Below are positions 49,769 through 57,890 of a stretch of DNA of 64,000 bases, piece by piece. Made by a program: the position numbers and the translations under genes. Position 1 is the stretch's first letter, and each line of letters opens with the position of its first letter. The DNA comes from Microtetraspora glauca (lineage in GTDB: Bacteria; Actinomycetota; Actinomycetes; Streptomycetales; Streptomycetaceae), in contig JOFO01000003.1 of NCBI GenBank assembly GCA_000721275.1, positions 1 to 64,000 of the forward strand. Reading direction: 5' to 3'. The notes under the pieces were generated by a model, which did not search any database, was not told the DNA's origin, and worked only from the letters and a program-made list of their open reading frames with translations.

Positions 49769-49837
49769 GGCGACTTGAGACACCGGAATCTTTACGCACG
49801 GAGAGTGAACCGGCAGTCGCCTGACGTGAGTTCACTC
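49769..49837 (-). ncRNA. Interleaved inverted repeats in the LAETG gene leader
   Basis: In the transcript direction, GAGTGAAC (49837-49830) can pair with GTTCACTC (49810-49803), and GGCGACT (49821-49815) can pair with AGTCGCC (49775-49769). Because one arm of each lies inside the other, the pairings form a pseudoknot or exclude each other. This is 74-142 bases upstream of the TTG start. A 22-codon ORF (49792-49860, MNTETPLWSELTSGDCRF and four more residues) overlaps it. I know no matching riboswitch class. Confidence 0.35.
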
Positions 49838-49958
49838 CAAAGGGGGGTTTCCGTGTTCATTTTCGATTCTTTACGACACAACCGTTCACGCTCGCCCCGC
49901 GTGTTTCGTACGGGGGACTCCGTCCGGGGGTCGGCGGCGCGCGGCGCGGGAAAGAGAA

Positions 49959-49990
49959 ACGATCCGCGACCCCCTCGGGTCACGGATCGT
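49959..49990 (-). terminator. Terminator after the siderophore-interacting protein gene
   Basis: ACGATCCGCGACCC (49959-49972) pairs with GGGTCACGGATCGT (49977-49990), 13 of 14 positions, loop CCTC. It is 28 bases after the stop at 50019. The stretch 49696-50018 otherwise holds only the LAETG leader elements. Confidence 0.8.
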
Positions 49991-50018
49991 CAACGCCACG
50001 CCGGAGCGGCGGAACGGT

Positions 50019-50762
50019 TCAGCTCGCCCGCCAGTAGCCCAGCGCGTGCACCCGCTCCTTGGGCAGCCCCAGCTCCTTGCGCGCGTACCCGGCGAGCGCG
50101 CGGGTGGTCGCGGTGTCGCAGGCGATCCACACGTACGCCTCCGGCCCGGCGAGCGCGGGCAGTTCGGCCCTGACCCGCTCGACGAGCGCGGCCCCGGCCC
50201 GCTGCCGGGGCACCCGGCGCAGCTCGTGCCGGTCCGGGTCGACGCGGAAGGGCAGCTCCTCGTCGGAGGCGTGCTGGGTCTCGAACCAGATGGTCGCCGG
50301 GAGGTCCGGGTGCGCGTCGAGCAGCGAGTTCACGGCGGGCAGCGACGCCGGGTCGCCGACGACGAGCAGCCGTTCCGGGCGGGGCTCGGGGGTCTCGAAG
50401 CCGGTGCCCTGGAGGGTGGCCTCGACCGTGTCGCCGGGGGCGCAGCCGCGCGCCCAGTGGCTGGCGGGGCCGTCGTGCAGGGCGAACTCCAGGCTGAAGG
50501 TGCCGGCCGCCGGGTCGGGGTCGACCAGGGTGTAGCCGCGCTGGTGCGGCTTGCCGGCGTTCTCGAACCAGATCCGCACCCACATCGTCGGGTGCACCCC
50601 GGCGGCGGCGAGCAGCCCGCCGTCGGTGAAGTGGACCCTCCGGTAGTCCTCGGTGACCTGCTCGGCCCCCGTGACGGTGAACGTGAAGTCCTTGGCGCCC
50701 ATCAGCTTCAGGACGGCGCCCTGCCACCCGTGCCCCACCGCGTGCTCCTCCCCCGGACCCAT
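50019..50762 (-). CDS. Siderophore-interacting protein (ferric-siderophore reductase)
   Basis: A 247-residue FAD-binding SIP/ViuB-type reductase that releases iron from siderophores. The flavin domain has RVHFTDGGLL, the flavin-binding RGYTLVDPDPAAGTFSLEFALH (split: RGYTLVDPDPAAG, TFSLEFALH) and SHWARGCAPGD; the second domain includes LLVVGDPASLPAVNSLL and VWIACDTATTRALAGYARKE and ends LGYWRAS, typical of the family. Divergent from the acylase; the iron box lies 26 bases upstream of its ATG. Iron starvation should turn it on. Confidence 0.9.
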   Translation of the reverse strand: MGPGEEHAVGHGWQGAVLKLMGAKDFTFTVTGAEQVTEDYRRVHFTDGGLLAAAGVHPTMWVRIWFENAGKPHQRGYTLVDPDPAAGTFSLEFALHDGPASHWARGCAPGDTVEATLQGTGFETPEPRPERLLVVGDPASLPAVNSLLDAHPDLPATIWFETQHASDEELPFRVDPDRHELRRVPRQRAGAALVERVRAELPALAGPEAYVWIACDTATTRALAGYARKELGLPKERVHALGYWRAS

Positions 50763-50787
50763 GGGTTACTTTGGGTCGGCGATCAAT

Positions 50788-50806
50788 TTAGGTCAGCCTA
50801 ACCTAA
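50788..50806. promoter_or_regulatory. Iron box (DmdR/IdeR operator)
   Basis: TTAGGTCAGCCTAACCTAA matches the 19-base actinobacterial iron box TTAGGTTAGGCTAACCTAA; read on the minus strand only one base differs. It is placed between the divergent SIP gene and the acylase-acetyltransferase pair, close enough to control both. DmdR1/IdeR with ferrous iron should repress. Confidence 0.88.
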
Positions 50807-50841
50807 CGACATCTGGAAGCACACGGACGGGATCGGTACGG

Positions 50842-52932
50842 GTGAGCATCGAGGTCTTCCGGGACGCGTACGGCGTCCCTCATCTGCGCGCCGCGGACCC
50901 CGCGGAACTCGCCTTCGCGCAGGGCCGGGTCACCGCCCGCGACCGGGCCTGGCAGCTGGAGGTCGAGCGGCACCGGGCTCAGGGCACCACGGCCGCCTTC
51001 CTCGGCGCGGCCGAGACCGGCTGGGACGTCTTCGCGCGGCGCGTCCGGCTCGCCGACACCGCGCGCCGCTGCCTGGCCCGGCTGGAGGAGACCGACCCGG
51101 AGACCGCGGACTGGGTGTGCGCATACGCCGACGGCGTCAACGACGGCCTGGCCGAAGGGGCCCGCCGGGCACCCGAGTTCGCCGCGACCGGGCTGGTGCC
51201 GGGACGCTGGGAGGCGTGGACGCCGCTGGCCGTCTGGCTCTCCACCCACATCCTCTTCGCCGGCTTCCCGACCAAGCTGTGGCGCGAGCAGGTGGCGACC
51301 GCGCTCGGCGAGGAGTGGACCGAGCTGTTCGCCGCCGACGGCCCCGCCACGGCGGGCTCCAACGGCTGGCTGGTGGCCGGCGAGCGGACCGCGAGCGGGG
51401 CGGCGCTGGTGGCCGGCGACCCGCACCGGTTCATCGAGGCGCCGGGCGTCTACCAGCAGATCCGGCTCGCCTGCCCCGCGTACGACGTGGTCGGGCTCGC
51501 CGTGCCGGGCGTGCCCGGACTCGCCCACTTCGGGCACACCGGGCCGGTCGCCTGGGCGATCACCAACGCGATGGCCGACTACCAGGACCTCTACCGGGAG
51601 CGGCTGCGGCGCACCGCGGACGGCGGCGTGGAGGCGTACGGCCCCGAGGGCTGGCGGCCGGCCGCCGCGCACACCGAGACGGTCGCGGTCGCCGGCGGCG
51701 AGCCGGTCCTCGTCGAGGTCGTCGAGACCGCGCGCGGCCCGCTGATCACCGGCGAGCCGGCGGCGGAGGCCGGCGCCGAGTGGGAGGGGCTGAGCCTGCG
51801 GTACGTGCCCCGGGTCACCGGCCGGCTGGGCTTCGAGGCGCTGCCCCGGCTGCTCGCCGCCCGGACCGTCGCCGACGTCGACCGCGCCCTCGACGGCTGG
51901 GTGGAGCCGGTGAACGTGGTGCTCGCCGCCGACACGGCGGGCGGGCTGCTGCACCGGGTCGCCGGACACGTCCCCGTACGCGACCGGGCCAACGCGCTGC
52001 GGCCGGTGCCCGCCTGGGAGCCGGCGCACGCCTGGGGCCCCGCGCCCGCGCCGCTGCCGCGCGCCGACGTCACCGGCGGCCAGGCCGTGATGGCCAACGC
52101 CCGGGGACTCGCGGCCCCGCTGGGCGTGGAGTTCGCGCCCCCGCACCGCGCCGACCGGATCGCCGAACTCCTCGGCGCCTGCGACGCCTGGACCCCCGAG
52201 GCCACCGCCGCCGTCCACCGCGACACCGACAACCGGGCGGCGGCCCCGCTGCTCGCCGCGATCGCCGCGGCCGGCGACGGGGGGCTTCCGCACGCCGCCG
52301 CCGGCGTGCGGAAGCGGCTGCTGGACTGGGACCGGCGGATGGAGGCGGACAGCGCCGACGCCGGTCTCTTCGCGGCCGTGCGGGGCGCGGTGGTGCGCCG
52401 GCTGGCCGCGCACGAGGTCTTCGCGGGACTGCGCGAACCCGCCCCGTACCCCGAGGTGTTCCGGCCCTGGCTGTACCTCGGGCCGCGGGTCGGGCTGGCC
52501 CTGGAGACGCTGCTGACGTCCGGGCCGGTGCCCGCCGGAGACGTGGCCCGGATCGTGCGCGAGGCGCTGGAGGAGGTCGGGGCGGGCGAGCCGCCGGCCG
52601 TCTGGGGCGCCACCCACCGGCTGGCGCCCTGGCAGGCGCTGCCCGACCCCTCCCCCGAGGCCGACGCGCGGTGGCCGGGGCTCGGCGGCGACCACGACTG
52701 CGTGCTGTCCACCTCCAGCGCCCCCGGCTACACCGACCGCAGCGCCCGGGCCTCCGCCGCCCGGTACGTGTGGGACCTCGCCGACCGCGAACGCAGCGGC
52801 TGGATCGTGCCGTTCGGCGCGTCCGGGGTGGCCGGGGACCCGCACCACGACGACCAACTCCCCCTGTGGCTGCGGGGCGAGCTCGCCCCCGTCACCACCG
52901 ACTGGAACCGCCTCACCAAGGAGCAGGGATGA
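50842..52932 (+). CDS. Penicillin acylase-family Ntn hydrolase
   Basis: A 696-residue Ntn-hydrolase of the penicillin/cephalosporin/N-acyl-homoserine-lactone acylase family. The N-terminal part begins IEVFRDAYGVPHLRAADPAE, and the autoprocessing site is ATAGSNGWLVAG, where Ser of GSN becomes the N-terminal nucleophile of the beta chain; GDPHRFIEAPGVYQQIRL and FGHTGPVAWAITNAMAD follow. There is no signal peptide, unlike most acylases of the family, so it may act in the cytoplasm. GTG 50842. Control by the iron box and its overlap with an acetyltransferase gene suggest a role in siderophore metabolism. Confidence 0.85.
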   Translation: MSIEVFRDAYGVPHLRAADPAELAFAQGRVTARDRAWQLEVERHRAQGTTAAFLGAAETGWDVFARRVRLADTARRCLARLEETDPETADWVCAYADGVNDGLAEGARRAPEFAATGLVPGRWEAWTPLAVWLSTHILFAGFPTKLWREQVATALGEEWTELFAADGPATAGSNGWLVAGERTASGAALVAGDPHRFIEAPGVYQQIRLACPAYDVVGLAVPGVPGLAHFGHTGPVAWAITNAMADYQDLYRERLRRTADGGVEAYGPEGWRPAAAHTETVAVAGGEPVLVEVVETARGPLITGEPAAEAGAEWEGLSLRYVPRVTGRLGFEALPRLLAARTVADVDRALDGWVEPVNVVLAADTAGGLLHRVAGHVPVRDRANALRPVPAWEPAHAWGPAPAPLPRADVTGGQAVMANARGLAAPLGVEFAPPHRADRIAELLGACDAWTPEATAAVHRDTDNRAAAPLLAAIAAAGDGGLPHAAAGVRKRLLDWDRRMEADSADAGLFAAVRGAVVRRLAAHEVFAGLREPAPYPEVFRPWLYLGPRVGLALETLLTSGPVPAGDVARIVREALEEVGAGEPPAVWGATHRLAPWQALPDPSPEADARWPGLGGDHDCVLSTSSAPGYTDRSARASAARYVWDLADRERSGWIVPFGASGVAGDPHHDDQLPLWLRGELAPVTTDWNRLTKEQG

Positions 52933-53495
52933 CCACCCCCGTACACGTCCAGACCGTCGAGGGCCTCGGCACCGTCACGATCCGGCCCGTCGTCCCGGAC
53001 GCGGACGCCCCGCTCATCCACGCGTGGGTCAACGAGGAGCGGGCGCGCTTCTGGGGCATGCACGGCACCACCGTCGAGCAGGTCCGGGACGTCTACGCCC
53101 ACCTGGACTCGCTCACCACCCACCACGGCTTCCTGGTGGAGCTCGACGGGGAGCCGGTCTCGATCTTCCAGACGTACGACCCGGCGGAGGACCGGGTGAG
53201 CGAGTGCTACGAGGTCGAGGACGGCGACATCGGCTGCCACCTCTTCGTCGCGCCGAGCACCGCCCCCTCCCCCGGTTTCACGGCCGGTCTGCTCACCGCG
53301 CTGATCGCCTTCTGCCACCGCGACCACACCCGGATCGTGGTCGAGCCGGACGCGGCGAACGAGAAGGCGATCGCCCGCATGGCACGGGCCGGGTTCGAGC
53401 TCGGCCCGGAGGTCGTGCTGCCCGAGGTCGACCTGCCGGAGGTGTTCATCCCGGAGAAGAAGGCCCGGCTGGCCTTCCTCCGCCGGGCCGCCTGA
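52929..53495 (+). CDS. GNAT acetyltransferase of the siderophore (IucB-like) type
   Basis: A 188-residue protein of the IucB/RhbD-like GNAT group that acylates hydroxylamines during hydroxamate siderophore synthesis. Features: RPVVPDADAPLIHAWVNEERARFWGM near the start (split: RPVVPDADAPLIHAW, VNEERARFWGM), GFLVELDGEPVSIFQTYDP, and the acetyl-CoA region IVVEPDAANEKAIARMARAG. The ATG overlaps the acylase stop (ATGA), so both are translated together under the iron box. No hydroxylase or NIS synthetase is in this window. Confidence 0.85.
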   Translation: MTTPVHVQTVEGLGTVTIRPVVPDADAPLIHAWVNEERARFWGMHGTTVEQVRDVYAHLDSLTTHHGFLVELDGEPVSIFQTYDPAEDRVSECYEVEDGDIGCHLFVAPSTAPSPGFTAGLLTALIAFCHRDHTRIVVEPDAANEKAIARMARAGFELGPEVVLPEVDLPEVFIPEKKARLAFLRRAA

Positions 53496-53532
53496 GCCCG
53501 GGTTCCGTCCCCGCCGCGGGGCCGTGGCCCGG

Positions 53533-54618
53533 TCAGGCGAGGATCCGGCCGTTGGCGACGACCCGGCGCGGCGCCGCGAGGACGCGGACGTCCGCGCGCG
53601 GGTCCTCGTCGTAGACGACGAGGTCGGCGGGGGCGCCCTCCTCCAGGGCGGGGCGCCCGAGCCAGGCCCTGGCCCGCCAGGTGGTCGCCGACAGCGCGTC
53701 GAGCGCGGGGATGCCGGCCTTCGTCAGCTCCTCGACCTCCTCGGCGACCAGCCCGTGGGCGAGCGAGCCGCCCGCGTCGGTGCCGACGAAGACCGGCACG
53801 CCCGCGTCCCAGGCGGCGCGGACCGTGTCGTACCGGCGCGCGTGCAGCCGGCGCATGTGGGCGGACCAGCGGGGGAACTTGGCCTCGCCGCCGTCCGCGA
53901 GGTGCGGGAAGGTCGCGATGTTCACCAGCGTGGGGACGATCGCGACCCCCCGCTCCGCGAAGAGCGGGATCGTCTCCTCGGTGAGGCCGGTGGCGTGCTC
54001 GACGCAGTCGATGCCGGCCTCGACCAGGTCGCGCAGCGAGTCCTCGGCGAAGCAGTGGGCGGTGACCCGAGCGCCGAGCCGGTGCGCCTCCGCGATCGCC
54101 GCCTCCACCTCGGGGCGCGGCCAGGACGGCGCCAGGTCGCCGACCTCCCGGTCGATCCAGTCGCCGACCAGCTTGACCCAGCCGTCGCCGCGCCGGGCCT
54201 CCCGGCCCACGTACGCCACCAGGTCCGCGGGCTCGATCTCGTGGGCGTAGTTGCGGATGTAGCGGCGGGTGCGGGCGATGTGCCGGCCGGCCCGGATGAT
54301 CTTCGGCAGGTCGTCGCGGGCGTCGATCCAGCGGGTGTCGGAGGGCGAGCCGGCGTCCCGGATCAGCAGGGTGCCGGCGTCCCGGTCGGTGAGGGCCTGC
54401 TTCTCGGCGGTGGCCTCGTCGACGGGCCCGTGCCGGTCGAGCCCGACGTGGCAGTGCGCGTCGACCAGACCGGGCAGCGCCCAGCCGGTGACGGACACGG
54501 CCTCCCCGGCCGGCCGCTCGAAGGTGATCCGCCCGTCCACGCACCACAGTTCGTCCCGCACGTCCTCCGGGCCGACGAGCACCCGCCCCTTCACGTGCAC
54601 CACCTCGTGATCGCTCAT
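53533..54618 (-). CDS. Amidohydrolase family protein
   Basis: A 361-residue amidohydrolase-superfamily protein. The metal-binding motif is VDAHCHVGLD (His-x-His), with later HCFAEDSLRDLVEAGIDCVEHATG supplying the remaining histidines and VFVGTDAGGSLAHG the Asp. An imidazolonepropionase/prolidase-like layout; substrate unknown. Divergent from the class V aminotransferase with an 82-base gap, so the two may be co-regulated. Confidence 0.87.
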   Translation of the reverse strand: MSDHEVVHVKGRVLVGPEDVRDELWCVDGRITFERPAGEAVSVTGWALPGLVDAHCHVGLDRHGPVDEATAEKQALTDRDAGTLLIRDAGSPSDTRWIDARDDLPKIIRAGRHIARTRRYIRNYAHEIEPADLVAYVGREARRGDGWVKLVGDWIDREVGDLAPSWPRPEVEAAIAEAHRLGARVTAHCFAEDSLRDLVEAGIDCVEHATGLTEETIPLFAERGVAIVPTLVNIATFPHLADGGEAKFPRWSAHMRRLHARRYDTVRAAWDAGVPVFVGTDAGGSLAHGLVAEEVEELTKAGIPALDALSATTWRARAWLGRPALEEGAPADLVVYDEDPRADVRVLAAPRRVVANGRILA

Positions 54619-54700
54619 GCCAGCACTGTACGAGGGGCCGCCGGTGCGGTGGGCGTACGCTGGCCACCGGCCGTATCACCGACTCCGAGAAGGCACCACC

Positions 54701-55810
54701 GTGACCGTGACACATCCGCTGCTCGACCTGGCTCCGATGACCGCCGCGCACTTCGCGTCCATCGAGCGGCGGGTGGCCGCGCTGCTCTCCACCGGGCAGG
54801 ACGTGGTGATCACCCAGGGCGAGGCGCTGCTGCCCCTGGAGGGGTGCATCCGCAGCGGGGCGCGGGCGGGTTCCACCGCGCTGAACGTGATCACGGGTCC
54901 GTACGGGCAGACCTTCGGGAACTGGCTGCGCGACTGCGGCGCGACCGTCGTCGACCTGGCGGTGCCGTTCCACACGGCGGTCACCGCCGAGCAGGTCGAG
55001 CGGGCGCTCGCCGAGCACCCGGAGATCGACTTCGTCTCCCTGGTGCACGCGGAGGCCGCCACCGGCAACACCAACCCGGTCGCGGAGATCGGCGAGGTCG
55101 TCCGGGCGCACGGCGCGCTGTTCTACCTGGACGCGGTGGCCTCGATCGGCGCCGAGCCGGTGCTGCCGGACGCCTGGGGCGTCGACCTGTGCATCATCGG
55201 CGCGCAGAAGGCGATGGGCGGCCCGGCGGGCGTCTCGGCGGTGTCGGTGAGCGCCCGGGCCTGGGAGCGGTTCGCCGCGAACCCGGCCGCGCCGCGCCGC
55301 TCGTACCTCTCCCTCCTGGACTGGAAGGAGCGCTGGATCGACGGCGGCCGGAAGGCGCTGCTGCACGCCCCGGCGCAGCTGGAGATGCTGGCCCTGGAGG
55401 CGTGCCTGGAGCGGATCGAGGCGGAGGGCCTGGACGCGCTGATGGCCCGGCACGCGTCGGCCGCGGCGGCGACCCGCGCGGGCGCGGTGGCGCTCGGCGG
55501 CGGTCTGGAGCCGTACGTGCACGAGGCGCGGGACGCGGCGCCGGTGGCGACGACGCTGCGGGTGCCGGCGGACCTCGACGCCTCCGACGTGGTGGCGAAG
55601 GCGCTGGCGGCGGACCCGTCGCTGCCGCTGATCGCGGGCGGCGGGGCGCTGGCGAAGGAGATGATCCGGGTCAACCACTACGGGGCGGACGCGACGCCGA
55701 ACGCGGTGCAGTCGTCGCTGGCCGCGCTGGGCGCGGTGCTCGGCGAGGCGGGCCGGACGGTGGACCTGGAGGGCGCGCGCCGGGCGGTCACCGGGGCCTG
55801 GCAGGCGTGA
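54701..55810 (+). CDS. Class V aminotransferase (alanine-glyoxylate type)
   Basis: A 369-residue PLP enzyme of the class V group, nearest in layout to alanine-glyoxylate / serine-pyruvate aminotransferases: SLVHAEAATGNTNPVAEIGE, YLDAVASIGAEPV, and IIGAQKAMGGPAGVSAVSVS with the PLP lysine in AQKA. Start GTG 54701 has AGAAGG upstream; GTG 54707 is an alternative. A strong terminator follows. True substrates are unknown. Confidence 0.85.
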   Translation: MTVTHPLLDLAPMTAAHFASIERRVAALLSTGQDVVITQGEALLPLEGCIRSGARAGSTALNVITGPYGQTFGNWLRDCGATVVDLAVPFHTAVTAEQVERALAEHPEIDFVSLVHAEAATGNTNPVAEIGEVVRAHGALFYLDAVASIGAEPVLPDAWGVDLCIIGAQKAMGGPAGVSAVSVSARAWERFAANPAAPRRSYLSLLDWKERWIDGGRKALLHAPAQLEMLALEACLERIEAEGLDALMARHASAAAATRAGAVALGGGLEPYVHEARDAAPVATTLRVPADLDASDVVAKALAADPSLPLIAGGGALAKEMIRVNHYGADATPNAVQSSLAALGAVLGEAGRTVDLEGARRAVTGAWQA

Positions 55811-55815
55811 CGCGT

Positions 55816-55856
55816 CCGGAGGGGCGGGACCCGGTGGCCGGGTCCCGCCCCTCCGG
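55816..55856. terminator. Strong bidirectional terminator
   Basis: A perfect 19-bp stem (CCGGAGGGGCGGGACCCGG at 55816-55834 with 55838-55856) and a 3-base loop lies between two converging aminotransferase genes. Confidence 0.88.
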
Positions 55857-55878
55857 CGTGCCCGGGGCTCACCGGGCG

Positions 55879-56937
55879 TCAGCCGCCGAGGACGTCCAGG
55901 GTCCGGTCGACGTCCGCCGCCGTGTTGTACAGGTGGAACGAGGCCCGCAGGTTGCCCGCGCGGGCCGACAGCAGCACGCCGGCGGCCTCCAGGGCGTCGG
56001 CGCGGTGACCGAGGCCCGGCACGGCGACGACCGGCGAGTCGTCCATGACCGGCTGGTGGCCGAGCGTGAGCAGCCCCGCGCGGAAACGGGCGGCGAGGCC
56101 CTTGTCGTGGGCCTCGATCCGCTCGACGCCGATCTCCTCCAGGAGCGCCAGCGAGGCGGCGGCGCCGTGGTACGGGAGGAAGGCGGCGGGCTCGTCGAAC
56201 CGGCGGGCGCTGCGGGCGAGTTCGCGCACCGGGCCGTAGCTGTTGGCCCACCGCTCCTCGCCGGTGACCCAGCCCGCGTGGATCGGCAGCAGGCTGTCCT
56301 GGGCCTCCTCGGTGACGGTGAGGAAGGAGGTGCCGCGCGGGCAGAGCAGGTACTTGTACGCGCCGGCGACCGTGTAGTCCCACTCCCCCGCCGCCAGCGG
56401 CAGCCAGCCGGCGGACTGGGTGGCGTCGAGCAGGGTGCGGGCCCCGTGGGCCGCCGCGGCGGCGCGGACGGCGGGGAGGTCGGCGGTCCGCCCGTCCGCC
56501 GACTGCACGGCGGAGACGGCGACCAGCGCGGTCTCCGGGCGGACGGACGCGGCGAGCCGCTCCAGCGGCACGAACCGGACCTTCAGGTCGCCGCGGACGG
56601 TGAAGGGCGTGATGAGGGACGAGAAGTCCCCCTCGGCGAAGAGGACTTCGGCGCCGGACGGCATCGACTGGGCGATCATGCCGCAGTGCACGGCGACCGA
56701 GCTGCCCACCGCGACCCGCTCGGGCGCGACCCCGGCGAGCCGGGCGTAGGCGGCGCGGGCCTCGTCGACGACGTCGAAGCTGCCGGCGCCGCCCGGGCGC
56801 CCGTCCGCGGTCTCCCGCGCGAGGCGGATGACCGCCTCGACGGTGCGGCGCGGCAGCAGGCCGCAGGCGGAGGTGTTCAGATAGGTCCGCGTGGGGGCGA
56901 ACTCGGCGCCGCCGAGCGGCTGGTGGAGGGTTTCCAT
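55879..56937 (-). CDS. Class V PLP-dependent enzyme (cysteine-desulfurase-like fold)
   Basis: A 352-residue PLP fold-type I protein, class V. TYLNTSACGLLPRRTVEAVI opens the fold, LLDATQSAGWLPL holds the cofactor Asp/Gln region, and AGAYKYLLCPRGTSFLTV contains the PLP lysine. It resembles isopenicillin-N epimerase / kynureninase-like proteins; the exact reaction cannot be told. No sulphur-transfer Cys is evident. It is 92 bases upstream of nothing else on its strand but shares direction with the DsbA gene. Confidence 0.82.
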   Translation of the reverse strand: METLHQPLGGAEFAPTRTYLNTSACGLLPRRTVEAVIRLARETADGRPGGAGSFDVVDEARAAYARLAGVAPERVAVGSSVAVHCGMIAQSMPSGAEVLFAEGDFSSLITPFTVRGDLKVRFVPLERLAASVRPETALVAVSAVQSADGRTADLPAVRAAAAAHGARTLLDATQSAGWLPLAAGEWDYTVAGAYKYLLCPRGTSFLTVTEEAQDSLLPIHAGWVTGEERWANSYGPVRELARSARRFDEPAAFLPYHGAAASLALLEEIGVERIEAHDKGLAARFRAGLLTLGHQPVMDDSPVVAVPGLGHRADALEAAGVLLSARAGNLRASFHLYNTAADVDRTLDVLGG

Positions 56938-57029
56938 GGCCCCAGCGTGGGCTCCCCGCGACCTCTCGTCAATCGGCGCCGATCATGGACTGTCCCCAAG
57001 CCGCGCTTATCCGCGCAGGTCAGAGAGGG

Positions 57030-57752
57030 TCAGTCGCGCGGCGGGACCTCGCAGCCGTCGGGGCCGCACGCCTCGGCGGCGTCGCCGGCGACGGCGACCG
57101 GCTGCAGCGCCCGGCCCTGCCAGGCCTGCTCCAGGGCCTGCGTGAACACCTCGGCGGGCTGCCCGCCGGACACGCCGTAGCGGCGGTCGAGGACGAAGAA
57201 CGGCACGCCGGTGGCGCCGAGTTCGGCCGCCTCGCGCTCGTCCTCGCGTACCGCGTCGGCGTAGGCGGTCTCGTCGGCGAGGACGGCCCGCGCCTCGGCC
57301 TCGTCCAGCCCGGCCTCCACGGCGAGCGCGATCAGCGTCTCGCCGTCGAAGACCGACCGTTCCTCGGCGAAGTTCGCGCGGTAGGCGAGGTCCAGCAGCT
57401 CGTTCTGCCGGCCGCGCTCGCGGGCGAGGTGCAGCAGCCGGTGGATGTCGAAGGTGTTGCCGTGGTCGCGGCCGTCGGTCAGGTACTCCAGCCCCTCGGC
57501 GTGCGCGTTGGACGCGACGTGCGCCTCCATGGCCCGCGCCTCCTCCGGCGTCCGCCCGTACTTCTTCGCCAGCATCTCCAGGACCGGCCCGGTGTCCCCC
57601 TTGGCCCGGTGCGGGTCCAGCTCGAACGACCGGTGCACGACCTCGACGTCGTCCCGGTGCGCGAAGGCGGCGAGACCCTTCTCGAACCGGGCCTTTCCGA
57701 TGTAGCACCAGGGACAGGCGATGTCCGACCAGATCTCCACGCGCAAGGTCAC
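57030..57752 (-). CDS. DsbA-family oxidoreductase (FrnE-like)
   Basis: A 240-residue DsbA/FrnE-type thioredoxin-fold protein with the active site SDIACPWCYIGK (CPWC), a helical insertion (about 60-150) and a cis-Pro region GVPFFVLDRRYGVSG. There is no signal peptide, so cytoplasmic, as is usual for FrnE/2-hydroxychromene-isomerase-like members. Start GTG 57752, preceded by GGAGAAGAA. C-terminus holds two more Cys (ACGPDGCEV). Confidence 0.87.
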   Translation of the reverse strand: MTLRVEIWSDIACPWCYIGKARFEKGLAAFAHRDDVEVVHRSFELDPHRAKGDTGPVLEMLAKKYGRTPEEARAMEAHVASNAHAEGLEYLTDGRDHGNTFDIHRLLHLARERGRQNELLDLAYRANFAEERSVFDGETLIALAVEAGLDEAEARAVLADETAYADAVREDEREAAELGATGVPFFVLDRRYGVSGGQPAEVFTQALEQAWQGRALQPVAVAGDAAEACGPDGCEVPPRD

Positions 57753-57847
57753 TTCTTCTCCGGGGGGGTGTAAGGGGGCCGATGGGGTCAGTTCCCGGGA
57801 AAACGCCCGGCGCCCGGATCCCATTCCGTTTACGGCCCCGATGTGAG

Positions 57848-57876
57848 CCGGAGCACGGGCGCGGCCCGTGCTCCGG
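57848..57876 (-). terminator. Terminator after the aldehyde dehydrogenase gene
   Basis: CCGGAGCACGGGC-GCG-GCCCGTGCTCCGG, a perfect 13-bp stem, 15 bases past the dehydrogenase stop. Confidence 0.8.
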
Positions 57877-57890
57877 CGCCCGGAGCGGGC

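Noticed and set aside
46184..49783. A 1199-codon open frame on the minus strand
   Set aside because: Only the last 247 codons (ZIP transporter) are protein-like. The rest is antisense to CobE-CobC and the result of high third-position GC.
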